A stretch of 19,097 nucleotides of DNA from JBOGWA01 sp050693155 (GTDB lineage Bacteria > Actinomycetota > UBA4738 > CALAEC01), in assembly GCA_050693155.1 (NCBI GenBank), contig JBOGWA010000021.1, forward strand, positions 1 to 19,097, in the 5' to 3' direction. The translations under genes and the position numbers were made by a program. The notes beneath the pieces are model-generated. The model searched no databases. It had not been told where the DNA came from and saw nothing but the letters and a program-made list of their open reading frames with translations. This document shows positions 5,747-13,785 of this stretch, in pieces (the stretch's first letter is position 1; every line of letters starts with the position of its first letter).

Positions 5747-6592
5747 ATGGACTGGATCGTCGAACCATTCTCCCAGCAGTTCATGCAGCGGGCGCTGCTC
5801 GCGGGCATCCTCGCGGTCATCGCCACATCCCTCATCGGGACGTGGGTCGTGCTCCGCGGTCTCTCGTTCATGGGGGATGCACTTGCCCACGGTGTGCTTC
5901 CCGGAATCGCGATCGCCTTTCTGCTCGGAATCGAGCTCACGTTCGGCGCCATCGCGGGTGCACTCGTGATGATCCTCGGCATCAGCGTCGTCCACCGGAA
6001 AGCAGGATTGCGAGAGGACACCGGGATCGGATTGCTGTTCGTGGGAATGCTCGCCCTTGGAGTGATCGTCATCTCGAGGGCCCCCTCCTTCACGGGGGCC
6101 CTTGCGGGGTTCCTCTTTGGAGACACCCTGGCCGTCGACGCGACGGATCTGATCGTGGAAGGCGTGGCGGCCCTCGTCACTCTCGCCGGGGCTGTCGTCT
6201 TCTATCGCCCGTTTCTCGCGCTCTCGTTCAACGAGGAGAAGGCAGAGGTGCTCGGGCTGCGCCCCAGGGTGGCGCACGCCGTCATGCTGACGTTGCTCAC
6301 GGCCGCGATCGTGGCGTCGTTCCGGGCGGTCGGAACGCTGCTCGTATTCGGACTCCTCGTGGCGCCACCGGCGACCGCGTCGTTGCTCGCGCGCCGCGTG
6401 CCGCAGATGATGATCACGGCGGTCGTTCTGGGCGTGCTCTCCGTCGTCGGCGGCTTGCTCATTAGCTGGCACGCGGGCACGGCAGCGGGAGCGACGATGG
6501 CGGGACTCTCGGTGGCCGTCTTCTTTCTCGTTCTCGCCGCACGCGGGTTCCTGCGGTCGAGGCCTGTTCGCCAGCTGCAGCCATCATCATGA
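5747..6592 (+). CDS. znuB: Zinc ABC transporter permease (ZnuB-like, ABC-3 family)
   Basis: A 281-residue polytopic membrane protein with about seven to eight hydrophobic segments, matching the ABC-3 metal permease family in length and pattern. Recognisable family stretches are GTWVVLRGLSFMGDALAHGV near 31-50, the DTGIGLLFVGMLALGV segment near 91-106, and the cytoplasmic LSFNEEKAEVLGLRP near 159-173, which contacts the ATPase. The late segment FRAVGTLLVFGLLVAPPATA (192-211) is also typical. It forms the import channel for metal released by ZnuA, driven by ZnuC. The ATG comes two bases after the znuA stop without its own clear ribosome site, so it is likely coupled. Its TGA overlaps the zur ATG. 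Manganese transport cannot be excluded from sequence alone. Confidence 0.9.
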   Translation: MDWIVEPFSQQFMQRALLAGILAVIATSLIGTWVVLRGLSFMGDALAHGVLPGIAIAFLLGIELTFGAIAGALVMILGISVVHRKAGLREDTGIGLLFVGMLALGVIVISRAPSFTGALAGFLFGDTLAVDATDLIVEGVAALVTLAGAVVFYRPFLALSFNEEKAEVLGLRPRVAHAVMLTLLTAAIVASFRAVGTLLVFGLLVAPPATASLLARRVPQMMITAVVLGVLSVVGGLLISWHAGTAAGATMAGLSVAVFFLVLAARGFLRSRPVRQLQPSS

Positions 6593-7068
6593 TGAGCGCC
6601 GATAGACTCGCCCGCATGGGGGAGGGCGTTCGTCCCCGCAGCGACGCGCACGCGACCGCACAGGCTCTTCTCGCTCGCAACGGCTACCGGTACACGCGAA
6701 ACCGCCGAGCGCTTGTCGAGGTCCTCGCGGGCGCCGACCGCCCGCTCACGATCCGAGACATCCTTCGATCACGCCGCCGGCTCGTGCAGAGCTCCGTCTA
6801 TCAGGCGCTCGATGCGCTCGAGAAGGTGGGTGTGGTTCACCGCGTGGTGACCGCGGACGACTCCGGCCGCTACGAGCTCACGGAAAGTCTCACGAACCAT
6901 CACCACCATCTCGTCTGCACGAACTGCGGCAAGGTGGAGGACTTCTCGGCTCCGAGCCACCTCGAGCGACGGGTGACCGACGCGATCGAGGAGATCGCTG
7001 CCGGTCGTGACTTCACTCCCGAGGGACACCGACTGGATCTCGTCGGTCTCTGCGCCGATTGCTCGTAA
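6589..7068 (+). CDS. zur: Fur-family transcriptional repressor, probably zinc-responsive (Zur)
   Basis: A 159-residue Fur-family protein. The winged-helix DNA-binding domain spans about 25-95, with the recognition helix around SSVYQALDALEKVGVV (68-83). The dimerisation domain has the histidine cluster NHHHHLVCTNCG (103-114) and a second CxxC near the end (CADC, 155-158), so Cys110/113 and Cys155/158 can form the structural zinc site. It is the last gene of znuA-znuB-zur, starting in an ATGA overlap with znuB; a second ATG follows immediately. Its likely target is the perfect palindrome between znuC and znuA. When zinc is plentiful it should repress both arms, including its own gene. Assignment to Zur over Fur or Mur rests on the transporter context. 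Confidence 0.87.
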   Translation: MMSADRLARMGEGVRPRSDAHATAQALLARNGYRYTRNRRALVEVLAGADRPLTIRDILRSRRRLVQSSVYQALDALEKVGVVHRVVTADDSGRYELTESLTNHHHHLVCTNCGKVEDFSAPSHLERRVTDAIEEIAAGRDFTPEGHRLDLVGLCADCS

Positions 7069-7168
7069 CACACAACGTCTGGGTCAAGACGATGAAGTGG
7101 TTCGCGGAGGAGGTTCACGACCGCGTTTCTTAGCCCCCCGGTTCGGAAGGTCCCGGTACGCTAGCGAG
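7069..7168 (+). other. Intergenic gap between zur and the metallopeptidase
   Basis: One hundred bases with no convincing terminator, operator or RNA. A 13-codon frame (7092-7133) is too short and unsupported. A promoter for the metallopeptidase-thrS run is expected here or in the zur gene, but I see no clear -35/-10 pair. Confidence 0.5.
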
Positions 7169-8413
7169 ATGCGCCGGCTCGCCTTCTTGCTCGCTACGGT
7201 CGTTCTTACCGGAGGAGTCCCCGCGAGCGGTCAGGAGCAAGCGACTTCTGAGGACACGCGAACGGCGATTCAGGCGCTCCTAGATACGCGCACCCAGGCC
7301 ATGCGCGACGGCGATCTGGCTGGATTCCTCGCGACGATCGATCCGGACCAACCCCAGTTCGTGATCCGGCAACGACTGCTGTTTCAGGGCTTCCAGCGTC
7401 TTGGCCTGAGTGAGTACGAGCTCTCGATCGGGAATGTCGTGGAGGAGCTCACCACCAACCGCGAGGTGAAGGAATACGGGGCCGAGGCGGCCCCGGCCGT
7501 CTATCACGTCGAGGAGCGGTACCAAATCGCCGGGTTCGATCCTCGGCCGACGGTGGCCGACCTCTTCCTGACATTCGTGCGGACGGGCGACGGCTGGCGA
7601 ATCGCCGCCGATGACGATCTCGAGGACGCCGCGCTCCTGAGCGAGCGCCCTCTCTGGTCGTTTGGTCCAATCGTGACGAAGAGGAGTCGCCACTTCCTCT
7701 TCGTTTCACATCCGGACCTCGCCACGGCGGCAGACTCGGTGCTGTCGGCCGCCGAGCAGGCGCTCGAGCTGGCGGATGCGCGGTGGCCACTGCCGTGGCG
7801 CCGGCGGGTGGTCGTGTTCGCGCCGAGCACCAGCGAGGAGCTGATCTCGGTCATTCAGGCGGCATTCGACCCGAGCGCCTTCGTTGCGTTCGCGGTGGCG
7901 AGCACGGATCGGAGCGACGGCTGGCGCCTGGTCGGCCCCCGGATCGTCGTCCACTGGCCGAACTTCGCCGGTCACTCGCAGGCCAGCCGAATCTCGATCC
8001 TCACGCACGAGCTCGCCCATATTGCGGCACGACAGCTCGCCGGACCGTTCACCCCCACGTTCGTAGATGAGGGCGTCGCGGAGTGGGTGCGAGGCGTGCG
8101 GTCGCTCGGCGCGTTGCCGGCACTCGTCCACGTGGGGGCGTTCGACCGACAGCTTCCGCAGGATTTCGAGTTCTACATCGGGAGTTTGACCGAGATCACG
8201 ACGATCTACGACGAGGCGTCCTCCGCCATTGGCTACGCCGTCGATCGGTTCGGGATCGATGCGGTGGCCGACTTCTATCGGCGACTCGGACGCGCTCGAT
8301 TGGCGCCGGGGACCTGGCGATATCATGTCGACCGCGCGATGCGCTCCGTGCTCGGCATCTCGTTCTCCGTCTTCGAGCGTCAGTGGGCGTCGTGGATCCA
8401 GGAAGCCGCGTAG
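7169..8413 (+). CDS. Secreted gluzincin-type metallopeptidase (peptidase MA-like)
   Basis: A 414-residue predicted secreted protein. The first 22 residues form a signal peptide (RR, hydrophobic core, cleavage near ASG-Q). Residues about 30-155 look like a small alpha+beta domain, perhaps NTF2/SnoaL-like. The catalytic part contains LTHELAHIAARQ (HExxH, His280, Glu281, His284) followed by FVDEGVAEW (Glu301 as likely third zinc ligand). This HExxH...EGxAEW pattern is that of the peptidase MA-like family related to M1 aminopeptidases. The substrate is unknown. The start at 7169 was chosen for the signal peptide. The TAG overlaps the GTG of thrS by one base, an odd pairing of an exported peptidase with a tRNA synthetase that suggests co-transcription rather than shared function. 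Confidence 0.78.
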   Translation: MRRLAFLLATVVLTGGVPASGQEQATSEDTRTAIQALLDTRTQAMRDGDLAGFLATIDPDQPQFVIRQRLLFQGFQRLGLSEYELSIGNVVEELTTNREVKEYGAEAAPAVYHVEERYQIAGFDPRPTVADLFLTFVRTGDGWRIAADDDLEDAALLSERPLWSFGPIVTKRSRHFLFVSHPDLATAADSVLSAAEQALELADARWPLPWRRRVVVFAPSTSEELISVIQAAFDPSAFVAFAVASTDRSDGWRLVGPRIVVHWPNFAGHSQASRISILTHELAHIAARQLAGPFTPTFVDEGVAEWVRGVRSLGALPALVHVGAFDRQLPQDFEFYIGSLTEITTIYDEASSAIGYAVDRFGIDAVADFYRRLGRARLAPGTWRYHVDRAMRSVLGISFSVFERQWASWIQEAA

Positions 8414-10179
8414 TGGCCGAATCGCTCGAGGTCCTTCGCCACTCGACGGCTCACGTGATGGCTCAGGCCGTGTGCGATCTCTGGCCGCAGGCCAAGTACG
8501 CGATCGGTCCCTCGATCGAGGACGGCTTCTACTACGACTTCGATCTTCCCGAGCCGCTCACGCCCGAGTCGCTCGATAAGATCGAGACGCGCATGCGCGA
8601 GATCATCGCGGAGAAGCAGCCGTTCGTCCGCGAGGAGATATCCAAGGAAGAGGCGCTCGAGCGGTTCGCCGACCAGCCCTACAAGCTAGAAATCATCGAG
8701 TCGGTTGAGGAGCAGGAGGGGGCGGGCGGGGAAGCCGTGACCGTCTATCGAAACAACGGCTGGTCCGACGTCTGCCGGGGACCTCACGTTGCCGCAACCG
8801 GCGAGCTTGGCGTGTTCAGGCTGCTCTCGGTGGCGGGTGCGTACTGGCGGGGGGACGAGCAGCGACAGATGCTCCAGCGGATCTACGGCACGGCGTGGAG
8901 ATCCGAGGAGGAGCTCGAGACCCATCTGACCCGTCTCGAGGAGGCGGAGCGTCGAGACCACCGTCGTCTCGGCCGAGAGCTCGACCTCTTCTCCTTCCCC
9001 GAGGAGCTTGGGGCCGGACTTGCCGTCTGGCACCCGCGGGGCGGAATCGTCCGCAAGGAGCTCGAGGACTTCGTTCGCGATCTTCACCTGGAGCGAGGCT
9101 ACGACATCGTGGCCTCCCCACACCTCGGCCGAGCGGTTCTCTGGCAGACGAGCGGGCACCTCGATCTCTACCGCGACAACATGTATCCGCCGATGGAGGC
9201 CGAGGGTGGGGAGTACTACGTGAAGCCGATGAACTGCCCGTTTCATGTCCTGATCTACGGCTCGCAGACCCGCTCGTATCGGGACCTTCCGATGCGTCTT
9301 TCGGAGCTTGGGACTGTTTACCGGCACGAACGCCCGGGCGTCCTTCATGGGTTGCTCCGAATCCGCGGGTTCACTCAGGACGACTCACATATCTTCTGCA
9401 CTCCCGAACAGCTCGTCGACGAAATCCTCGGCGTGTTCGACCTGACGCTCGAGATCCACCGGACGTTCGGGTTCGAAGATCCACTCGTTCAGCTGTCGAC
9501 GTTCCCCGGGAAGGCCGTGGGCGACGAGGAGATGTGGACGAAGGCAACCGAAGCTCTTCGGGTGGCCCTCGAGCGAAGCGGGATGCCGTTCGAGGTTGCC
9601 GAGGGCGAGGGAGCGTTCTACGGGCCGAAGATCGACTTTCATTTCCACGACGCGATCGGGCGGCTGTGGCAGCTCACGACGATCCAGCTCGATTTCGCCC
9701 TACCGGAGCGCTTCGGGCTCGAGTACATGGGGGAGGACAACCAGCGACACCGTCCGGTGATGATCCACCGGGCGATCCTCGGGTCCATCGAACGGTTCTG
9801 CGGCGTGCTTATCGAGCATTTCGCCGGGGCGCTCCCGGTCTGGCTTGCGCCCGAGCAGGTGCGTCTGATTCCGGTCGCCGACCGGCACGGCGATCACGTT
9901 CAGGACCTTGGCGGGCGGTTCCGGGAAGCAGGCCTTCGCCCCGGCATCGACGATGCGCGAGAGACGGTCGGCCGAAAGATCCGGGCGGCGCAGTTGCAGA
10001 AGGTTCCGTACGCACTGGTCGTCGGCGACGCCGAGGTCGGGACCGGGTCGGTGTCCGTCCGGGATCGGTCGGGGACCGAGGTGCGGGACGTTTCTTTCGA
10101 TGCGTTCCTCGCCAGGGTGCTCGACGAGCAACGGACCCGGGCGCTCGCGACGGGAGATCTCCAGGAGTTGAAGGGCTGA
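8413..10179 (+). CDS. thrS: Threonyl-tRNA synthetase lacking the TGS domain
   Basis: A 588-residue class II synthetase that attaches threonine to tRNA-Thr. It begins directly in the editing domain: LRHSTAHVMAQAV (His10, His14) with DVCRGPHV (Cys121, His125), the HxxxH and CxxxH residues that hydrolyse Ser-tRNA. The catalytic core has the zinc ligands Cys275 (KPMNCPFH), His326 (DDSHIF) and His452 (MIHRAILGS). Motif 2 is YRHERPGVLHGLLRIRGFTQ, and the anticodon-binding domain runs from about 480. Usual bacterial enzymes are about 640 residues with an N-terminal TGS domain of about 60, which is absent here. The start is GTG at 8413, sharing one base with the peptidase stop (TAGTG). It overlaps the HIT gene by one base (TGATG), a thrS-HIT pair conserved in actinobacteria. 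Confidence 0.95.
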   Translation: MAESLEVLRHSTAHVMAQAVCDLWPQAKYAIGPSIEDGFYYDFDLPEPLTPESLDKIETRMREIIAEKQPFVREEISKEEALERFADQPYKLEIIESVEEQEGAGGEAVTVYRNNGWSDVCRGPHVAATGELGVFRLLSVAGAYWRGDEQRQMLQRIYGTAWRSEEELETHLTRLEEAERRDHRRLGRELDLFSFPEELGAGLAVWHPRGGIVRKELEDFVRDLHLERGYDIVASPHLGRAVLWQTSGHLDLYRDNMYPPMEAEGGEYYVKPMNCPFHVLIYGSQTRSYRDLPMRLSELGTVYRHERPGVLHGLLRIRGFTQDDSHIFCTPEQLVDEILGVFDLTLEIHRTFGFEDPLVQLSTFPGKAVGDEEMWTKATEALRVALERSGMPFEVAEGEGAFYGPKIDFHFHDAIGRLWQLTTIQLDFALPERFGLEYMGEDNQRHRPVMIHRAILGSIERFCGVLIEHFAGALPVWLAPEQVRLIPVADRHGDHVQDLGGRFREAGLRPGIDDARETVGRKIRAAQLQKVPYALVVGDAEVGTGSVSVRDRSGTEVRDVSFDAFLARVLDEQRTRALATGDLQELKG

Positions 10180-10670
10180 TGGAGCGGCTCTGGACTCCCT
10201 GGCGGATGGCCTATATCAAGGGCGAGGCCGGAGAGGATCCGGAGGGGTGCATCTTCTGTGACCTGCCGGAACGAAACGACGACGAGACGACCATGATCCT
10301 CGTGCGCACGACGCACGCCTTCGCGATCTTGAACAAGTATCCGTACAACCCCGGTCATTTGATGATCGCACCTCTCCGTCATATGGGTGACATTGCCGAT
10401 CTGAAGGACGACGAGCTCGAGGAAACGTCGGCCCTGCTCCGCCAATCAGTTCAGGTCATACGCGACGTGTGGCAGCCGAGCGGGTTCAATCTCGGGATGA
10501 ATCTCGGCCAGATCGCCGGCGCCGGCATCCCCGATCACGTTCACTGGCACGTCGTTCCGCGCTGGAGTGGTGACACGAACTTCATGCCGGTGATCGGCAA
10601 TACGAAGGTTCTCCCCGAGCTCCTCGAGGAGACGTACGCGAAGCTGCGTCCGCATTTCGCCCGGCGATGA
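10179..10670 (+). CDS. HIT-family nucleotide hydrolase/phosphorylase (Rv2613c-like)
   Basis: A 163-residue histidine-triad protein. The triad PDHVHWHVVPRW holds His120, His122 and His124, the last being the usual nucleophile. Near the N-terminus a CIFC pair (Cys24, Cys27) probably binds zinc together with histidines. WTPWRMAYI at 5-13 is typical of the mycobacterial Rv2613c group, which splits diadenosine tetraphosphate by phosphorolysis. The neighbouring thrS fits this, since aminoacyl-tRNA synthetases make Ap4A as a side product, but the link is inference. The ATG overlaps the thrS stop by one base, and the TGA overlaps the ATG of the next gene (ATGA). In mycobacteria pgsA follows this gene; here an esterase and a convergent fusA2-like gene intervene. 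Confidence 0.9.
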   Translation: MERLWTPWRMAYIKGEAGEDPEGCIFCDLPERNDDETTMILVRTTHAFAILNKYPYNPGHLMIAPLRHMGDIADLKDDELEETSALLRQSVQVIRDVWQPSGFNLGMNLGQIAGAGIPDHVHWHVVPRWSGDTNFMPVIGNTKVLPELLEETYAKLRPHFARR

Positions 10671-11641
10671 AGCGTTTCGCTGCCGTTGCGGTCTCCGCGG
10701 GTCTCGCTCTTTCGTTCCCGGCGCCGGCTGTGGCCCAATCGGAGGCGAGATTCGTCGACGCAATCGAGTACGCGAGGCCTGCGGGCGAACCACTGCTCCT
10801 CGACGCGTACCTTCCGGCGGGGGATGGACCGCATCCGGCGGTGATCTTCATTCACGGTGGCGGGTGGACCGGGGGAAGTCGGAGAGACTTGAGGCCGGAG
10901 CTCGCTGCTGAGTTCACCGACCGGGGTATGGCGATCTTCTCGATCGACTATCGGCTTGCCCCGGATTGGACCTTCCCCGCCCCCTTTGCGGACGGCCAAG
11001 CGGCCGTGCGATGGATTCGGGGACATGCGGAGGAGTTCGACGTGGATCCCGCACGGATCGCAACGTACGGGCAGTCTGCGGGAGGCCTGCTGGCGGTGCT
11101 GATCGGTGTCGCTGGTGAAGGACCCCTGGACGAGGACGCACGCGTGAGGGCGACCGTCTCCTGGTCCGGACCGATGGACATCAGCCTCCCGGTCTTTCAG
11201 TCAAAGCAAGCGGTTCGGGCTTTTCTCGGATGCGCCGATCGCGAGTGCCTTGAGATCGCACGCGAGGCGTCCCCAGTCACGCACGTAGATGGAAGCGACG
11301 CAGCGACGCTCATCGCGAACAGCACCGACGAGTTGGTTCCTTTCGTCGGCAATGTGACGATGGCGGAGGCGCTCGAGACGGCCGCGATTCCGCATCAGCT
11401 CATCGAGGTTCCCGGCAATGTGCATGTCGGGTTCTACGACACGCGGGTGCCGCCGAAGAACGAGACCGTCCTCGAGGAAACACTGTCGTTTCTCGAGACG
11501 TCGCTGGCTTCGGACCGAGGGGAGCACACCGACCTCGATGTGAGAAAGCTGCTCCCGTTCGTTCTCTCCGGCGTCGCGGTCTTCGCGATTGCGTTCGGCC
11601 TGGTCCGCACGCGTCTTGCGCGTCGCCGGCGCAGGTATTAG
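10667..11641 (+). CDS. Secreted, membrane-anchored alpha/beta-hydrolase (HSL-type esterase)
   Basis: A 324-residue predicted exported esterase or lipase. The signal peptide ends near AVA-Q (23/24). The oxyanion motif HGGGW is at 63-67, the nucleophile elbow GQSAGG has Ser137, and the likely acid and base are Asp221 (STDELVPF) and His253 (GNVHVGFYD). These are hallmarks of the hormone-sensitive-lipase/carboxylesterase group. A hydrophobic segment at about 296-313 followed by an arginine-rich tail (TRLARRRRRY) should anchor the protein with the enzyme outside and the tail inside. Start and HIT stop overlap in ATGA, so it is co-translated with the thrS-HIT genes. The substrate is unknown; a lipid or cell-wall ester is possible given the nearby envelope genes. 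Confidence 0.85.
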   Translation: MKRFAAVAVSAGLALSFPAPAVAQSEARFVDAIEYARPAGEPLLLDAYLPAGDGPHPAVIFIHGGGWTGGSRRDLRPELAAEFTDRGMAIFSIDYRLAPDWTFPAPFADGQAAVRWIRGHAEEFDVDPARIATYGQSAGGLLAVLIGVAGEGPLDEDARVRATVSWSGPMDISLPVFQSKQAVRAFLGCADRECLEIAREASPVTHVDGSDAATLIANSTDELVPFVGNVTMAEALETAAIPHQLIEVPGNVHVGFYDTRVPPKNETVLEETLSFLETSLASDRGEHTDLDVRKLLPFVLSGVAVFAIAFGLVRTRLARRRRRY

Positions 11642-11672
11642 GCGCCGTAATTCCCGGACGTGAGCCCGGCCC

Positions 11673-13757
11673 CTACCTGTGAGCTTCCTCGCGCTCTGAG
11701 CGCGTTTCCGCGATGAGCTTCTCGGCGATGTGCGCCGGGACTTCTTCGTAGTGGGAGAAACGCATCGTGAACGTCCCTCGCCCTCCGGTAAGCGAGCGGA
11801 GATCGATCGAGTAGCGAGCCAGCTCCGCCTGGGGGGCCTGCACCCGGACGGTCGTCTTCCCGCTCCCGGTCGGATCCATTCCGAGCACCCTGCCCCGCTT
11901 CGCGTTCAGGTCCCCGATGACGTCGCCTGCCAGCGACTCGGGGACGACGACCTCGATGTCGGCGATCGGCTCGAGGACGACGACGCCGGCCTTCTCTGAT
12001 GCTTCTTTGAGCGCCATCGAGCCGGCGATCTGGAAGGCCATGTCGGATGAGTCGACCGGGTGGTACTTCCCGTCGTTGAGAGTCACCTTGACGTCGACCA
12101 TGGGGAACGCGACGACGCCATCCTGGAGGCTCTTCACGATGCCCTTTTCGACCGACGGGACGTACTGGCTGGGGATCACGCCTCCGACGATCTTGTTGAC
12201 GAACTCGAACCCCTCTCCTCGTGGTTTGGGCTCGATGACGATGTGGCAGACGCCGTACTGGCCGTGGCCGCCGGTCTGCTTGACGTAGCGTCCCTGCGCA
12301 TCGGCGGGCGCCCGGACCGTCTCCTTGTAGGGAGTTCGTGCGGGCTCGGTCCTGACCTCGACGCCAAACTTGCGATGCATCCGCTCCCGCATGACGTCGA
12401 GATGGGTTTCGCCCATCCCGTACATCACGGTTTGCCGTGTCTCCTGCTGGCGCCGAACGCGGAAGGAGGAGTCTTCCTCCTGAAGACGGGCGAGCGCGGT
12501 GGAGAGCTTGTCCTCGTCGCCCTGCGTTTTCGGCTCGACGGCGACCGCATAGAGGGGTTCGGGGAGCTCGATCGGAGAGAGCTGCACCGGATCGTTCTTC
12601 GCCGCGAGCGTATCGCCGGTCACGGTCTCGTTCAGTTTCGCGACGGCGCCGATATCGCCGGCGGGAACTTCCGGGACGTTCTCGTGCTCCTTGCCTCGCA
12701 TCGTGAACAGCTGTGCGACGCGCTCCTCGGCGCCGCGGGTGGCGTTGTGAACGGTCGAATCGGGACGCATGCTTCCGGAGAAGACCCGAAAGAGGTTGAT
12801 CCGGCCAACGTACGGGTCGGAGATGGTCTTGAAGACGAACGCGGTTAGCGGACCGGCGGGATCGCAGGGCCGATCCTCCTGGTCTCCGGCCTTCGTCTGC
12901 ACCGTGATCGATGGCCGGTCCACGGGAGAGGGAAACGCGTTGACGAAGAGACCGCCGAGGCGGTCGATGCCGATTGCCTTTGTGGCGGAACCGCAGAGGA
13001 CGGGCGCCAGCCGAGCGGCCGCGATTCCTGCCTTCACGCCCCGGACGATTTCCTGCTCGTCGAGGTCTCCCTGCTCCAGATACTTCTCGAGGAGCGTGTC
13101 GTCGGACTCGGCAACGGATTCGGCGAGTTTCTCGCGGTAGGGATCGGCCTTCCCTCCGATGTCGTCGGGCCACTCGCCCTCCTCGCCCGATGGCGCCCCG
13201 GAGTACCGGTATGCCTTGCGGGAGAGCAAGTCGGCGACCCCTTCGAAATCGTGTTCCTCGCCGATGGGGAAATGAAGGGGAGCCACCTGGGTCCCGAACG
13301 CCCGAACGAGCGAGTCCAACGTCCGGTCGAACGACGCACGCTCGCGGTCGAGCTTGTTCATGAAGATCGCACGGGGGAGCGCCGCGTCCGCCGCCATCTC
13401 CCAGACGACCTCGTGCTGCACCTCGACGCCTTCGACCGCAGAGACCACGATCAGGCATGCGTCGACGGCACGAATCGCGCCGGCGACGTCGCCGATGAAG
13501 TCCGCATATCCCGGTGCGTCGAGGATGTTGAGCTTCGTCCCCTGCCACTCCACAGCGACGAGCGACAGGCTCACGGAGATCGCTCGCTTCACCTCTTCGG
13601 GTTCGAAGTCGGACACCGTATTGCCGTCTTCGATCGTGCCCGCTCGCGTGATGGCGCCCGAAGCGTGGACGACTGCCTCCGTAAGGCTCGTCTTTCCCGA
13701 CCCCTGATGGCCGACGAGGAGGATGTTGCGGACGTCCTTCGGCTCGTATCGCTGCAT
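11673..13757 (-). CDS. fusA2: Elongation factor G-like GTPase, EF-G2 (FusA2) type
   Basis: A 694-residue translational GTPase with the five-domain EF-G layout. G-motifs are GHQGSGKTS (16-24), NKLD (134-137) and a G5 GSAT near 265. It differs from housekeeping EF-G: switch I reads VKRAISVSLS instead of the RGITI-containing motif, and switch II reads DAPGYADF (80-87), with tyrosine where EF-G has the GTPase-stimulating histidine. Mycobacterial FusA2 shows the same DxPGYADF. Domain IV with GGHGQYGVC and the C-terminal RSLTGGRGTFTMRFSHYEEVP are well conserved. The function of EF-G2 is not settled; it is not expected to replace EF-G. It is convergent with the esterase (31-base gap) and divergent from the next gene. 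A -10-like TAGTAT (13776-13771) lies about 13 bases before the ATG, and there is no evident ribosome site. Confidence 0.9.
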   Translation of the reverse strand: MQRYEPKDVRNILLVGHQGSGKTSLTEAVVHASGAITRAGTIEDGNTVSDFEPEEVKRAISVSLSLVAVEWQGTKLNILDAPGYADFIGDVAGAIRAVDACLIVVSAVEGVEVQHEVVWEMAADAALPRAIFMNKLDRERASFDRTLDSLVRAFGTQVAPLHFPIGEEHDFEGVADLLSRKAYRYSGAPSGEEGEWPDDIGGKADPYREKLAESVAESDDTLLEKYLEQGDLDEQEIVRGVKAGIAAARLAPVLCGSATKAIGIDRLGGLFVNAFPSPVDRPSITVQTKAGDQEDRPCDPAGPLTAFVFKTISDPYVGRINLFRVFSGSMRPDSTVHNATRGAEERVAQLFTMRGKEHENVPEVPAGDIGAVAKLNETVTGDTLAAKNDPVQLSPIELPEPLYAVAVEPKTQGDEDKLSTALARLQEEDSSFRVRRQQETRQTVMYGMGETHLDVMRERMHRKFGVEVRTEPARTPYKETVRAPADAQGRYVKQTGGHGQYGVCHIVIEPKPRGEGFEFVNKIVGGVIPSQYVPSVEKGIVKSLQDGVVAFPMVDVKVTLNDGKYHPVDSSDMAFQIAGSMALKEASEKAGVVVLEPIADIEVVVPESLAGDVIGDLNAKRGRVLGMDPTGSGKTTVRVQAPQAELARYSIDLRSLTGGRGTFTMRFSHYEEVPAHIAEKLIAETRSEREEAHR

Positions 13758-13785
13758 GGCGGTGTCCGCGATACTACAGATGATG
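13756..13785. promoter_or_regulatory. Compact divergent start region of fusA2 and the PgsA-like gene
   Basis: The EF-G2 ATG (13757, minus) and the first possible ATG of the plus gene (13756) share the same CATG. An AT-rich core ATACTA (13771-13776) reads TAGTAT on the minus strand and fits a -10 for fusA2. The plus-strand ATGs at 13780 and 13783 lie just beyond it. No ribosome sites are visible on either side, so nearly leaderless transcripts are likely. Confidence 0.4.

Noticed and set aside
5741..6472. 243-codon hydrophilic open frame on the minus strand opposite znuB
   Set aside because: Its charged, low-complexity composition is the mirror of a membrane protein read antisense.
7092..7133. 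13-codon ORF between zur and the metallopeptidase as a possible leader peptide
   Set aside because: It has no skewed amino-acid content, terminator or competing hairpin, so nothing supports a regulatory role.
11638..13548. 636-codon arginine-rich frame on the minus strand
   Set aside because: It is an alternate frame of the EF-G2 gene on the same strand; only the EF-G2 frame shows conserved motifs.
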